Part shown: in pieces, positions 53,842-64,000 of the stretch
Numbering within the stretch: position 1 is the stretch's first letter
Layout of the letters: the number at the start of each line of letters is the position of its first letter
From: Eutreptiella sp. 'Long Island Sound 2002'
Lineage: Eukaryota > Euglenozoa > Euglenophyceae > Eutreptiales > Eutreptiaceae
DNA length: 64,000 nt
Direction of reading: 5' to 3'
Assembly: GCA_964036045.1 (NCBI GenBank)
Contig: OZ038379.1
Coordinates: 72,632,719-72,696,718, forward strand
Made by a program: the position numbers and the translations under genes
Notes under the pieces: model-generated
What the model saw: the letters and a program-made list of their open reading frames with translations, nothing else
What the model was told of the DNA's origin: nothing
The model's database searches: none

Positions 53842-55279
53842 ATGGCGCAATATCATGGCGTATCGGAGAACTCGTTGCGTGTATTGGCCATTTCTTTCAT
53901 CCATGGTAGTTTTTGGGAATTGCATGCAACTATGACCAGCGGGTCTCACCTCGCAAACTTGTAAGCGAGCCGGAGTCCATCCAGTGGACTTAGGGATGTT
54001 CGCCTTTCAAATGGCGAAGGTGCATGGCGACGGGACATCTGAGGTTGAAGTTTAGCACATATTTGCCCAATGCTTCGGCATTCACATGATCCCCTATGCC
54101 TGAACCAGGCTCATAACAGGTGACAGTCACTTGGTTTCGAGCATCGATAGAAATGCCGCGGGAGGACAATTGAAGCAGAATTATTTCAATGCAAGGCTCA
54201 AACTCGGGTGGTAGGTCTTCCAACCGTGTGATATTGGTGGCATTAGCTCCCATTCCATAGCCAAAGTGCTTCAGATGTCGATGCATAGAGGTGTCCCAAT
54301 TCGGTTGGAGGTGATCAAACATAGTAATGAGGCTGTCTTCTTCCTCAGCAGTGAAGAGTTCTGGAAAGTAGTCGAGGCCGTTGGGGACTCCGTTAGAGGC
54401 GAAATGTGCAGGGGGCATTTTGTAGGGAGCTTCGGGGTTCTCTTCAGGCGGAGGGTCGTGGTCGACTTTGATGGTGTCAATTTTCTCTGCTTTCTCTTCC
54501 GGCGGGGGGTCTTGATCTACATTGATAGCTTCAGAGACGGAGTTCACCTCGGGTGCAGGATCGTTGTCGACTACGATGGTGTCGGTTTTCTCGGTTTTCT
54601 CCTCTGGCGGGGGGTCTTGATCTACATTGATAGCTTCGGCGAAATTGTGATCTTTTTGGGAGTCTGAGATGGCTTTGTTCCCAATTTCTTTATTCAAGTT
54701 TGGGCTGTATGGGTTGTAGGTGTGTGCTTCGAGTATAGGAATGAGGAGTTGTTCGTCATCCGTGTCCCCTTCGGTCTGAGGATTCATCTCTGGCGAGGGC
54801 GATGGGTGGTTGTTGCTTGGCGGTGACGGACTGAATGTGGTTGGACAGGGAGTGCTTGAGGTTGACTCGGAGTTGTCGGGTGCCGTAGCTCCTGAAGGAG
54901 GAAGGAGGGGTGGTGAACGAGGGGAGGCCATGGAGATGTCAGCGAGTGTTGGTGTCTTAGGCGTGTTGTCTTCCGTGTTCCATTTGGATATTTTGTCATG
55001 CGGGGTCGGAGGTGGTGCGTCCAGTTTCTCTTGGAGTTCCATGAGTTGGGTGACAAAGGCTCCGGCACCAAGGGTTCCTCCACATTGGAAAATGGCGATG
55101 AGGTCGTTAGGGTGTTTTTCGTCAGTGTGCGGTTTGAGGATTTTTTCCCGAGAGACATGGTCCGGTTCGAGGCAACGTGCAGATATTCCCCGGTAGCTGA
55201 AGCCATGTGCCAGTAGAGCCGAGTCCCTCTTTTGATATTTGAGTTGGTATAGAGTGGCAACGTTAGATGACGTGATCAC
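53842..55279 (-). CDS. AlkB-like 2-oxoglutarate dioxygenase domain with acidic repeat, within LINE
   Basis: Probably joined to ORF1 originally: a frameshift near 55,290 separates them (LLGPF shared, then SIDKVITSSNVATLY). After a Pro/Ser-rich linker come acidic repeats (AINVDQDPPPEEK twice, related copies between). The C-terminal domain reads YFPELFTAEEEDSLITMFDH, QVTVTCYEPGSGIGDHVNAE and, after TAA 53,990, WMDSGSLTSLRGETRWS, TAG 53,930, LHAIPK; after a frameshift in an A5 run, QRVLRYAMILRH. AlkB enzymes bind iron through H-x-D and a distal His, and 2-oxoglutarate through an Arg in the last strand. Here the first site is HVN, so the Asp is replaced. Known AlkB proteins repair alkylated nucleic acid; a role in protecting element RNA is conceivable, but with Asn activity is doubtful. 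Confidence 0.6.
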
Positions 55280-55283
55280 CTTG

Positions 55284-56927
55284 TCAATTGAGAGAAAAGG
55301 GCCCTAGCAAGCCCATAACAATTTTGACTGAATGAAGAGATTCCGTCATTGGCGCGGCAACTTCAACCAAGCATGGGTCACCCTGCATGCGGACTGGGTC
55401 TCTCGAAAGAGGCCATTTGTCTTGGGGGAGAGCCGTGGATGCAAGGGAGGCTGCTTGAGGTTTTTCATCCCAAAAAAGAGCCATGGCGCCCGCCGATCCT
55501 TTGAATAACAAGAATCCATCGTCACGGAACAATCTTGTTGCTAGAGTTTGAAGCGGGGTTTTTTGAGGTTCGCATGGCACCGCCGAGGAGTCTATGGTAA
55601 CTAGCAGACTCGTTGAGTTTTTGATTAGAGCTCCTTCGTACATGCAGTAGCGTGGGTGGGCCGTCTAATTCCGCCTTGTGATGGACCAAATATTGCCCGC
55701 TTTGTCGTCGTGGTTGCGAGATTTGCAATCACGAGAGGGTACAACCTTGAATGTTCGTAGGCTTTGGAGATCTTCGATACGCATGATGAAAATGTCTCCT
55801 TTGGCAAACGCCGGGGAGTTGACCACCGCATTGCGAAGGTAGGTGTCGAAGGGTGGTGGGAGATCCCAATCATACCTCACAAAACCTTCAAGAGGAGAGC
55901 GGAAGTTGCGGATTCCTCCTAGTGGGCACAAAGCATTGGATGAGTTGATGCTAGCCGCGTCACTCAAACCGCCGAAGGCTCGTTTGAAACCCGTTTGCAT
56001 GATTCTATTGTCCGTGGGCGAGAAGTCTCCCTGGGTTTTTGGGTTGGGAACTTTGGATTCATCATAGAAAGCGTGTAGGGTCTTGACGGAAACGTCAATC
56101 CGAACCTTGGAGTTGACCGTGTTGGGTGGTTTGTTGATGCGGGCGTGTTGGAAGGCTTTGGAGAGAGATGGTTCGTAGAGGTTGACATCAAAGACTTGAA
56201 TTTCATCCGTTCTGCTTTTTTGGCTATCAAGCCATAAGGCCACGACTGGGAGGGATTGACCGTTTGTTTCGACAAAGTTGGGTGTGTTGTTCCTTACCAA
56301 AGCAAATTGGTTTTTGGTCTCCTTGAAAACATGGGTCTCGGCGATGAAATCTTTTATTTGAACGAGGGAACCATTCATTGTGGGGAGGTAGGACTTGGAT
56401 GTGACCTCCCTATCGTAGCTCGTAGTAATGAACCATCCACCGGTTGGAGTGCTTGGTGAAGCAAAGCGGCTTTTCAACAATTCTACGTAGTGTTTGGGAG
56501 TTTTCACCATTGGTGGCAACCCCGCTTTGTCCATGAGAGGTGCAAGGTAGAACGCAACCCTAGGCATGTACTCATCTTTGTGCATGAACAAGTCGTGGGC
56601 GGGCGATAGGTAGGTGTGTTGAGTTTGTTTGTTGATGTCTATGTTGATGAAGGCGTTGGTGAAGTCGGTGCCCCTTAGATCTCGGTCAAACGGATGTCTA
56701 TTGTAGAGGAATTGGCGTATGTTGGAGTGTGCAATGAGGAGTTTTGAGTCAAACATGCGAGTACCTTCTTCGTAAGTGCCGAATTTGACGTAGTCATTTT
56801 CCCAGGATGATTTTGGCGTAGCCAAGAGTTGAGCGGGACCATAGGTGAGGCCTTTTGGGATTGGAAAAGGGGAGGGCGGCGGAATGGTTGGCACTTTGTT
56901 TCTTGCACCAAGACCAAAAAACGACAT
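55284..56927 (-). CDS. LINE ORF1, unrecognised ~546-residue protein
   Basis: Start taken at MSFFGLGARNKV (56,927); an in-frame Met at 57,185 is less likely because the added part looks like leader sequence. 420 codons run to TAG 55,665-55,667, and the same frame then continues with YEGALIKNSTSLLVTIDSSA and GDPCLVEVAAPMTESLHSV to TGA 55,284-55,286. The body is a globular-looking mix (RQFLYNRHPFDRDLRGTDFT, SPAHDLFMHKDEYMPRVAFY, VALWLDSQKSRTDEIQVFDV). No zinc knuckle, RRM or coiled coil that I recognise. By position it should be the nucleic-acid-binding ORF1 protein. Confidence 0.6.
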
Positions 56928-57675
56928 GTTGTGCGGTGAACGGTGAGTGCTCAAAGTTCGGGAATGGGATGCCAAAGCGTAGGAAATGAGGGTAAACACG
57001 GAGTTTGTCCAATATAGATATAGCGGAAATGACGGTAATTCCAAAGGAAATGACGGTAAATTCGAAGGGAATTGAGAATCGGCGCAGAACTTGAACAGCC
57101 CAGGATTTTTGCAAATCACCGAATGGCCTGGACTATTGGTGGATCCATTAAAGGAATTCTGAGGGTCAATGGAAAAAATAGACACTCAGAAAGTGTGCGG
57201 CCCTGTTTGGCTACATAATTGCCGCCTGCAACGAAAAGGAGGCAGAAGTGTTAAGAATGGGGCACAGTTGGAGGAGAAGGGCCATGGAGAACAGACGAGG
57301 GCAAAAGGGAGCAAGTGCAGGGGCGTGGCGTGTTAGAAAATGTTCTTAGAGTTTTACGCGTTGCTTGCGATGCTGTTTTCTCCCCGTACTCGGCGTGTTA
57401 GTCAATGAGGGGCAGGCGTTACGTTCCCATTAGTGTCTCGGTGCTTATGGCGTTAACTATTCACCTATTTAGGGTTGAATAACTATTCACCTATTTAAGT
57501 TTGAAAATTTTCCATCGTGTTTTAACGCGTTTCGCCGCGCGCTTTTTTGCCTAGCCCTTTCGTATGTTAATTAGCTTCCATTTGAGCTAATTACAAAACT
57601 TTTTTGTGGTGTTTTACCCATCTTTTCATTTCCATCTGGCATCAGGGCGCATCGCGACTCGAGTTTAACATTTTA
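56928..57675. other. LINE 5' flank, no gene seen
   Basis: Includes possible LINE 5' leader up to about 57,185, then AT-richer sequence with a tandem ACTATTCACCTATTTA at 57,457-57,500. No supported gene. Confidence 0.4.
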
Positions 57676-59490
57676 ATAGATCATTTCTGCATCCCCCTCT
57701 CACTTGCTACCCCGCAACCTCGATGGTGGCGTTGTTGTTGATGGTGTTGCCTGTGCAAGGGGTTGACCTCATTTCCCCCAAGGGCCAATCGTCTGGACCG
57801 AGGGATAGGAGGAAAGGGGGAACAAGGGAGAGAGGGGAGGTACATGCAGAAAGAAAAGAGCAAAGAAGGAGCGTGGGTGGTTCAGGCACGCGGCAACGAC
57901 TTAGAATACATTTTTTTGAGTTTTACGCCCTGCTTGCGACGGCTTTATCTTTCCGTTCATGGTGTATTGAACGATTAGAGGCAGGACCTTATGCTCCTGA
58001 GATCGTTGCAGCACTTACGTTGTTGGTTTCTTACCTATTCAAGGTCAAAAAACATTCGGTTGCGTTTTCATGCGTTTTCTTTTTTCCTAGCCGTTTTTAA
58101 TGCTAATTACCTTGAGTTTTAGCCATTCAGTAATTTTGTCGGTCGTGTTCTACTCACCTGTTTATTTCTCTCTGCCGCCAGGCGGCAGCACGCGCGACCT
58201 CCCCTGCCCTGAGAACATCTGAGGTCTTCTTGTGGGCAATTTTGGTCAATCCCAGCTATGGCCTCACTTGTCGACCTCACCTGTCCCAAATCCAGGGGGG
58301 TTTGGTCAACGCCCAAAGAGGTATGTTGGACACATAGGACATGACTCGGGGGCATACTGCAGTCCAAATCAGACATGTTCCACATTTGCCCCAACCATGA
58401 GTGTGCGCATTTCCGGCTAATTTTGGCCATTTCTGTATTTTTGTGCCGACGTGCACCATGTTCAGCCCCCTCCCCCCTGGTGCACGCCAGATGCATGTAC
58501 CAAGGGACCATCCATGGTTGGTCTTAAGCATATTGGTCCCCACGGCTCATATGCCACGTGGACAGACGACCGCGTCCGCTCGCAAGAAGTCTAGCCGAAG
58601 GTGAGCGTGGGCAATTTTGTTATTTTGGTACTTCTGGGGTTACCTTAGACCGCCACCATATAATGACCATGCCATGTATGTGTTGTGCTTGGCGCTGATA
58701 CTCAGTCATGCCGCACCCCCCTCCAACATCCTTGACCGAAGTTGGAATCAAAAGGACACAGAAGGCGCTCGGCCCGCCATGCTCAGACGGTTGCTGTTCT
58801 GGCTTACATCTGGCTGGGACTAACACAATGCATACACTGCACTTTAGTAACGAACTGCACACACACGGCGAAAGGTCATATCACATATATCCTGCGATGG
58901 GATCCAGGACCAAAAGAGGACAATAGAACAACAGGAATCAGAAAACCATGTGCTTGGCTACAGACTAGACCACATTGGAAAGCAAGGGCGCACAGGAAGG
59001 TCAAAGCACAAGGCAAGTGGCCAGATAGCAACATTCACTAAGAAAGCTGCTAACACACTTTGCAAAGCTCCAGGAGGGGGGAGGCAATAGACAAAACAAT
59101 TAACGACCGGCCCCAAGTTTTTCCCTACACTCTAAACGTTATTGTCCTGCGTGGCTGACTAAAGGAATGCACAGCCCACACACAACACTTGCGATGGAAA
59201 CCCAAGCTGACAGATATCATCAAGAGCCCATATTGAGAAGCTTGCACACAAATGCACAATTCCAGAGCATATTGTACGACAAAACAAGAACATGACAGCC
59301 GAAGACAACAACATGGTTCCTGAAAGCACTTGTGGCAACTTGAAAAACTCTCTACTCAGCAAACATGTGTGGTTGCACGACCCATGTGAGTCGCCTGCTG
59401 ACGGTTCGGATGAAGTAAGTGGCTAGCCTTGTCGTCAACGCGATGGTTGTTTCCCTACTGATGAATAGTAGCTCCCCTTGGTGTCAGCAC
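57676..59490 (+). repeat. Unclassified interspersed repeat R, fullest copy
   Basis: Its first part aligns with 33,600-34,311 and its last 1.3 kb with 27,623-28,915. Starts GATCATTTCTGCATC. A plus-strand frame 57,723-58,100 is partly shared with copy 2 (MVALLLMVLPVQGVD), but its codon positions do not look more conserved than the rest. No TIRs or LTRs identified. Confidence 0.7.
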
Positions 59491-60721
59491 GCGCTGACTG
59501 ACTGGACGGCTTACAGCATTTTTTTACGTTGCCATGTAATCGCTGAAGGTTTGGACTACTGACCAGCCGTGTCTTCTTTCGTAATGTTGCCGTAGTGCAA
59601 AACAACCAAACAGATCGAACGAGATATTTGTACTGTGTCAGTACACGATGAGATGAGCCAAGCCTTGATGACGTCTGTGCAAAGAAACACAAAGAAAAAT
59701 ATGTCATGAAGTCTGGCACACCAATTACGCGGCATGCAGTGGCACTACTACCCAAGTGCGCCAACAAAATGCCTCTGACTTAGAAATGGCGCACAGAAAC
59801 TTGCTGTGCAGTGCTGTACACCCCCCAACCAAAACTCCAGCAGGGGTAGCGTTGTGCAGCAAGCTGAACGACGATCATAGGACCACGACAGACTGGGGAA
59901 CACCATCTAAAGGCAATATGAAGCATGGAACGACTCAGACCACACACGTAATATACTAACGCTCCGCTTTGTGCTGAGGAGGAAGAGACCGAGGCCGCTC
60001 GGCATCAGAGACCGAAGTATGTTTAAGACTGAGCTCAGCTGGGCGACGTAAACACATCAGAGGCAACAGCAATACATAGTGTGCCCACAGCAATTGCATC
60101 CTGACTCATAGATCTTCTAACTTATCTGAAGTAGACCACTTACGAAGTTACCTCCTCATTTTATTCCCCGCTCACTGCTGCTCACTAAGTTGAATGCACT
60201 ACTCTGCGATTAGGCTCAAGTAGGTACATCCAAACCACTATGAGACAGGGGAAGAGTAAAGAGATTAAAAGTACTTTATGCGCAGGAAAGGTGGAAGCGC
60301 ATGCTCAATGACCAGCTGGAGTCCCGCAATGGAAATATTCAGCTCGCAGGCGCATAACAGGCTGGTGGTGGGGCAGCACCTTAGACAAATACAACTACAA
60401 GTGACTGACTGGCAATTAACCAACCACAACAGGGGTATGACAGATAAACGGACATAGGAATTGTACCAGAGTTGGACCAGGTTGAATGCTCCATGCAGCC
60501 TTTGCAGCGTCAGGATATTGCCAGATTGCACTACAGCAGTGACAAGACAGTACCCTGCCGTGCCTATTTGCCAATCGCTACAACATAGACAAGAATGGGT
60601 GCTGTGGGGCGCACGACGACTGATGAGACAATCAAGTCAGGATCAGTGTGGCGTAGCGCCAGGAAAATCAACCCGAATAACGAACCAAAAAGGTGTGTAG
60701 GACTGGTCCCGGCAATTGTGC
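59491..60721. other. Unassigned region
   Basis: No supported gene, repeat pair or domain. A minus-strand frame at 59,435-59,767 overlaps repeat R and is not convincing. Confidence 0.35.
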
Positions 60722-61068
60722 GGTTTGAGGTTTGAGGTTCCAGGTTCCTGGTTTTAGACGCCTTTCGGGCTTAGGGGGGCTACCTGGACGGGTCAAGTGA
60801 TATGCTCTTAACCGGAGCCTACTTGGGGGGCCATCAAAAAAACGCTTCCCGCCTTGTAGCGGCCTCCCCCGAATTCACCGGGCTTCGTGCGCTGACCCTC
60901 CCCGGCCCTCAAATTTTGCCCATTCTCGGTCGGCCGTGCTTCTAGCAACTGATCGTCAGGTGCTTACCCGTTACATTGCCACCTAATGCGTGGTTGTCCG
61001 GTCTGCCGGCGCTGTCAGGCCCGTGCAATTGGTATGTTGCCAGTGGGACGCCCAGCGCTGGCGCGAAG
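60722..61068 (-). repeat. Tail repeat of LINE-like element, copy 2 (isolated)
   Basis: Matches 11,633-11,995 in the same orientation, starting with the GGTTTGAGG simple repeat; the similarity stops near 61,068. Probably a 5'-truncated insertion, as is common for LINEs. Confidence 0.6.
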
Positions 61069-61687
61069 CAGGGTTGGTGTAATACAGCACGTGTAATGTA
61101 TCGTAGCATACAGAGCATGTACTACAATGTATCGTATCCATTTGGAGGCAGTGCAGATTCCATGCCTTCTTGATGTACTTTGTTCTGCACGATATCCTTG
61201 AACAAATGCTAACCCTTCTTCCGGAGCTGACATCTCAAAATAATCTCACACTTTTCTGACCTAGTAGTTTTTGTTCAATTAAGTTATCTTCTTATGGTTT
61301 GCAACTATTTTCTTTTGGTTTCGACCTGCAATTGTGTGCCAAAATAGCTTTCCGCCTTGATTATTGTTTCGGGATACACTTTGTTCATGTACATTCGTTC
61401 AGCCGGACTGATAATGTCATCAGGGATGTCAGTGATTATGTCATCAGTGATGTCTCTGATGATCCTATCAGGCATGACTTCTTGAGTGATGTTCTGCATT
61501 GCCCTGCACCAGAGACAAATGTTTCGCATCCACATCCTCAGGGCCGAAGCCACGGTCCAGACTGCTGTCCACATCCAGTGGCCTAGCAAACTCACCGATA
61601 GGTGACATACCACAGGGGAGGTCTGCTTAGGTTTTCTAGACACCCTTCGGATATTATTCTCCTCCCGAACGTTGGCCAATTTTGAAC
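61069..61687. other. Unassigned region before hAT-like gene
   Basis: Contains a short imperfect tandem motif ATGTCATCAGTGATGTC (61,410-61,460). No supported gene. Confidence 0.35.
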
Positions 61688-62767
61688 ATGGCACCAAGCG
61701 GCACCGCCCGGCTTGTGAAGCATTTGACACTGAATCTTGCTGGTAAAACCAGCAAAGCTGGGCAGAACCATAAGTGCAACTACTGTGCTTATTTGGGCAA
61801 GGGCTGTCAGGGACCTGCAAGAGCTGGTGCCCGTTTGTCTTGTGAAAAGGGATATGGTGTGACTGCTTGTCCGCATGTACCCAAGGATGTGAAGGAGAAA
61901 CTGCTGAAGTAGGCCGAGGAAAAGCTGAAGCACATACAACACCAACAAAAAAAAAGGACTTTCCTGTGCAGCAAAAGCCTCAATAGCCTGCAGACCCAGC
62001 CCCCAAGAAAGAAGCAACACTGGATTCCCTGCGAGACATTTTAATCACTAAGTGATGAGGTGGATGTTTTCTACGCTAAGTTTGTGTACCACGATGAGGT
62101 TCCGTTTAATAGTTCTGACGCTGTGATGCTGCACCCGTACATTGACAGACTGACCAAATGTGTGAAGCGTGGTCTGCCACATGCCCAGAATTCTACCCCC
62201 AGCAGGCACAAGGTCGCTGATGGCTTGCTGGACAAAATGTACCAGAAGGTTTCGGAAGAGATTGCCCCTGTATTTGCTGCGGATCACAACACTGGGATGG
62301 GGACAGATGGGTACTCCAACGTCCGCAGGAATTCTGTGATCAACTACAATCTGTTTGGTCGCCGTTCGTCACGGTTCATGACGGCTTATTACCCAGGCTA
62401 ACAAGTAAAGAATGCTGACGACATTTTACAGGGCGTTTATGACCCTCTGGAGGTTGTTAGCCACTCAAATTTGCCGTGTCCCACATCCACAGTTATTGCA
62501 GACAATGCAGAGGTGATGGCACCAGCTCTGACCAAGTTGTGTGACGCTGAGAAATTCCAAGCGGATCACTTTGAGACAATAGTTGGATGTACTTTTCACG
62601 GCTACAATGTGAAGTTCAAGGACCTCTGTGCACCGCCCGCTGTCGCGAATTTTATGAACACATACAGCACAGTTCTGAGGTTCTTCCGGAATCGATTCAG
62701 AGCCTCTGATGTTTTGACGGACGGGCAGAAACAGCACAAAGACAAGGATGAAGACGAAGACGACTGA
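61688..62767 (+). CDS. hAT-superfamily transposase, N-terminal and central part
   Basis: One frame from ATG 61,688 to TGA 62,765-62,767 with TAG 61,910, TAA 62,042 and TAA 62,399. The N-terminus is a BED-like finger (CNYCAYLGKGCQG, then YGVTACPHVPKDVKEKLL), the DNA-binding module of hAT enzymes. The next part reads FYAKFVYHDEVPFNSSDAVM and GMGTDGYSNVRRNSVINYNL, where TDG holds the first catalytic Asp, then VIADNAEVMAPALTKLCDA (second Asp) and GCTFHGYNVKFKDL. hAT transposases cut and paste DNA with 8-bp target duplications. The frame ends in an acidic run (DKDEDEDD). The C-terminal hATC dimerisation region with the catalytic Glu is not seen. No hAT TIRs found. Confidence 0.65.
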
Positions 62768-62805
62768 GCCTCCACTGCCTGGTGAAACCCGGCTTGCAAC
62801 CAAAA

Positions 62806-63111
62806 GATTCGGGCCACGCGAGGCAGGCGACGGTGAAATGCGGCAGGGAGCGCCGGGAAGGCGCCAGGCAAAAATTAGCATGGCGACAGGAAACAACAGG
62901 AAGCGACAGGAAGCGACAGGCTGGCGACCGGAGGGCGGCAGGAAAGCGACAGGGAAGCGACAGGGGAGCGACAGGGGAGCGACAGGGGAGCGACAGGAGA
63001 GCGGCAGGCAAGCAACAGGGGAGCGACAGGGGGCTAAAAGTGCCAAAACAGCGACAGGGAGGCGACAGGGAGGCAACAGGATGGCGACAGGAGAGTGAGG
63101 TGGCCCGAATC
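62806..63111 (+). mobile_element. 306-bp TIR insertion carrying a GCGACAGG minisatellite
   Basis: Ends GATTCGGGCCAC (62,806-62,817) and GTGGCCCGAATC (63,100-63,111) are perfect 12-bp inverted repeats; AAA flanks both sides and may be the target duplication. The interior is an 8-16 bp tandem repeat of GCGACAGG and GGAGCGACAGG types (about 62,880-63,090). It interrupts the hAT-like gene, with PGETRLATK just upstream. It resembles a MITE that contains its own minisatellite. Confidence 0.6.
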
Positions 63112-63691
63112 AAATAACCAATGTATTCAGTGGTTTTCGAAGAACAAGGGCTGGTCCAGCATCAAGTGGTCGTACCAGACCAGCAACAGCAGGGGAGCAG
63201 AAGCCATCAGTAAGATCATCTTGTCGTCAACCTTCGGGAAGCTGTTGCCGAACTGTCGAACACTGCTGCGGACACTGGCCCGTATGATCAGGAAGGTGGA
63301 CACTGAAGGCTCAAGTTTCAATTCTCCTGTGTACCATCACATGGCTGGGTTCTAAGAGCACGGGGCTGAGCATCAGAGATTGCCCCCATCTGAACAGAAC
63401 CAGTGCCGGACGCCGAGCATGCCGCCACCCCCCCCCCACCAACCGTCCACGGGGCCAGACCCGTGGGTCGCGCGGAAGCAGCCCCCTCCGCGACCCCGGC
63501 GCATCACGTCGACGCAAGCGCGCCGGGGAAGGTGCCACCACGGGGCCCACCTGGAGCCCGCACAAAGTCCAAAGCCCAGGAAGCCGGACCGGACACGCCC
63601 CAGCGCGCAGCCGACAAGAAACCGTCGCGTGGCAGGCACAACCGCGACAAGGACTCTTTTCGATGCCTTCAAAGGAGTCCTGCAGGAGTGA
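63112..63691 (+). CDS. C-terminal remnant after the hAT-like gene
   Basis: Frame reads NNQCIQWFSKNKGWSSIKWS, ISKIILSSTFGKLLPNCRTL and ARMIRKVDTEGSSFNSPVYH, then TAA 63,353-63,355, then a Pro/Arg/Gln-rich stretch ending RRVAGTTATRTLFDAFKGVL before TGA 63,689-63,691. Position suggests it continues the transposase after the 306-bp insertion, but I recognise no hATC motif. It could also be an unrelated gene end. Confidence 0.35.
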
Positions 63692-64000
63692 CCCCCACGC
63701 GGACCCAGCACCGGCTGCCCCGCGCGTCCGCCGGGAGCCACGACGCGACCATACAGAGGGCACACTCCTCACGGTGTCACACCGGGCACACCTCCAGCGC
63801 CATTACACCGCCCTGGGGAAAACTGAGCATGCTACCGCCGCGGATGACGGGCCTGCGACCGCAAGCGGGGCAGCTGACCAGGCCCCGGACGAGCGCAGCG
63901 CCCAAGGTAGCAGGAGTCGTGTGGAGGCGGGCAGCAACACCCGCTAGCGAGCCCACCGGCCAGCCACCGGAGACCACCCCGTCCAGGGGGCAGGGCCATC
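63692..64000. other. GC-rich window end, nothing identified
   Basis: Overlapping frames on both strands reflect GC-rich composition; no domain seen. Confidence 0.3.

Larger units (their letters stand above)
46919..56927 (-). mobile_element. Non-LTR retrotransposon (LINE) with AlkB-like domain, split by an LTR element
   Basis: Order on the minus strand: ORF1 (56,927-55,284), acidic repeat plus AlkB-like domain (55,279-53,842), ORF2 with apurinic-type endonuclease, reverse transcriptase, RNase H and a Cys/His zinc motif, ending at TGA 46,919. An LTR element interrupts ORF2 at 50,440-52,653. About four single-base frameshifts, mostly in homopolymer runs, show this copy is inactive. The true 5' and 3' ends were not found. 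Confidence 0.8.

Noticed and set aside
61410-61460. Short tandem ATGTCATCAGTGATG motif as a regulatory array
   Set aside because: Only about three imperfect copies; no context to support a function.
1-64000. Explaining all in-frame stops by CpG deamination
   Set aside because: Several affected codons (CAA to TAA, TGG to TGA) are not in CpG context, so CpG decay alone does not account for them; general C-to-T decay remains possible.

Overview
This window is nuclear DNA of a eukaryote, probably a microbial alga or other protist. The lineage cannot be fixed from sequence alone. It is packed with nested mobile elements and minisatellite arrays and holds no recognisable housekeeping gene, rRNA or intact tRNA. 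The Ty3/gypsy proteins resemble, from general knowledge, families common in dinoflagellate genomes. The apparent codon usage (TAA and TAG inside frames, TGA at the ends) is of the kind known from ulvophycean green algae and ciliates. These two hints do not agree, so I leave the organism open.

Layout. 1-961: Gag-like frame on the minus strand, cut by the window edge. 1,926-8,524: plus-strand Ty3/gypsy element (RT, RNase H, integrase, chromodomain-like end), interrupted at 3,363-5,590 by a 2.2-kb terminal-inverted-repeat (TIR) element with its own 219-residue ORF. 10,340-19,960: degenerate minus-strand LINE-like sequence, with a two-exon RING-finger gene at 13,451-14,419 and a 2.27-kb LTR element at 14,560-16,830. 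20,286-27,067: a complete 6.8-kb TIR transposon with a GGCAT target duplication; it carries a minus-strand gene with ten inferred introns, five of which hold a 24-bp palindrome. 27,600-34,300: copies of an unclassified repeat around a minisatellite and an adenine-poor block. 34,850-43,475: large 65-bp and 62-bp minisatellite arrays, interrupted by an unknown gene at 41,248-42,699. 43,470-45,690: a second adenine-poor block, related to the first. 46,919-56,927: a LINE with a long ORF1, an AlkB-like dioxygenase domain, and an endonuclease/RT/RNase H/zinc-finger ORF2, split by a 2.2-kb LTR element (50,440-52,653). 57,676-59,490: another copy of the unclassified repeat. 61,688-63,691: a hAT-type transposase broken by a 306-bp minisatellite-bearing TIR insertion.

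The main observation: several unrelated reading frames run coherently through TAA and TAG but contain almost no TGA. In the 6.8-kb transposon a frame of about 1,547 codons stays open through ten GT-AG introns with five in-frame TAA/TAG and one TGA. In the unknown gene at 41-42.7 kb a TAG sits where an internal sequence duplicate has CAG (Gln). This suggests TAA/TAG = Gln. The rival explanation is decay of Gln codons in old mobile elements, and the gypsy pol frame (four TAA/TAG and three TGA) does fit decay.

Second, the transposon gene has introns built around a perfect palindrome and others only 22-35 nt long. Third, the LINE has captured an AlkB-like domain whose iron-binding Asp reads Asn. 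Fourth, the LTR element at 50.4 kb seems suited to self-priming of reverse transcription.
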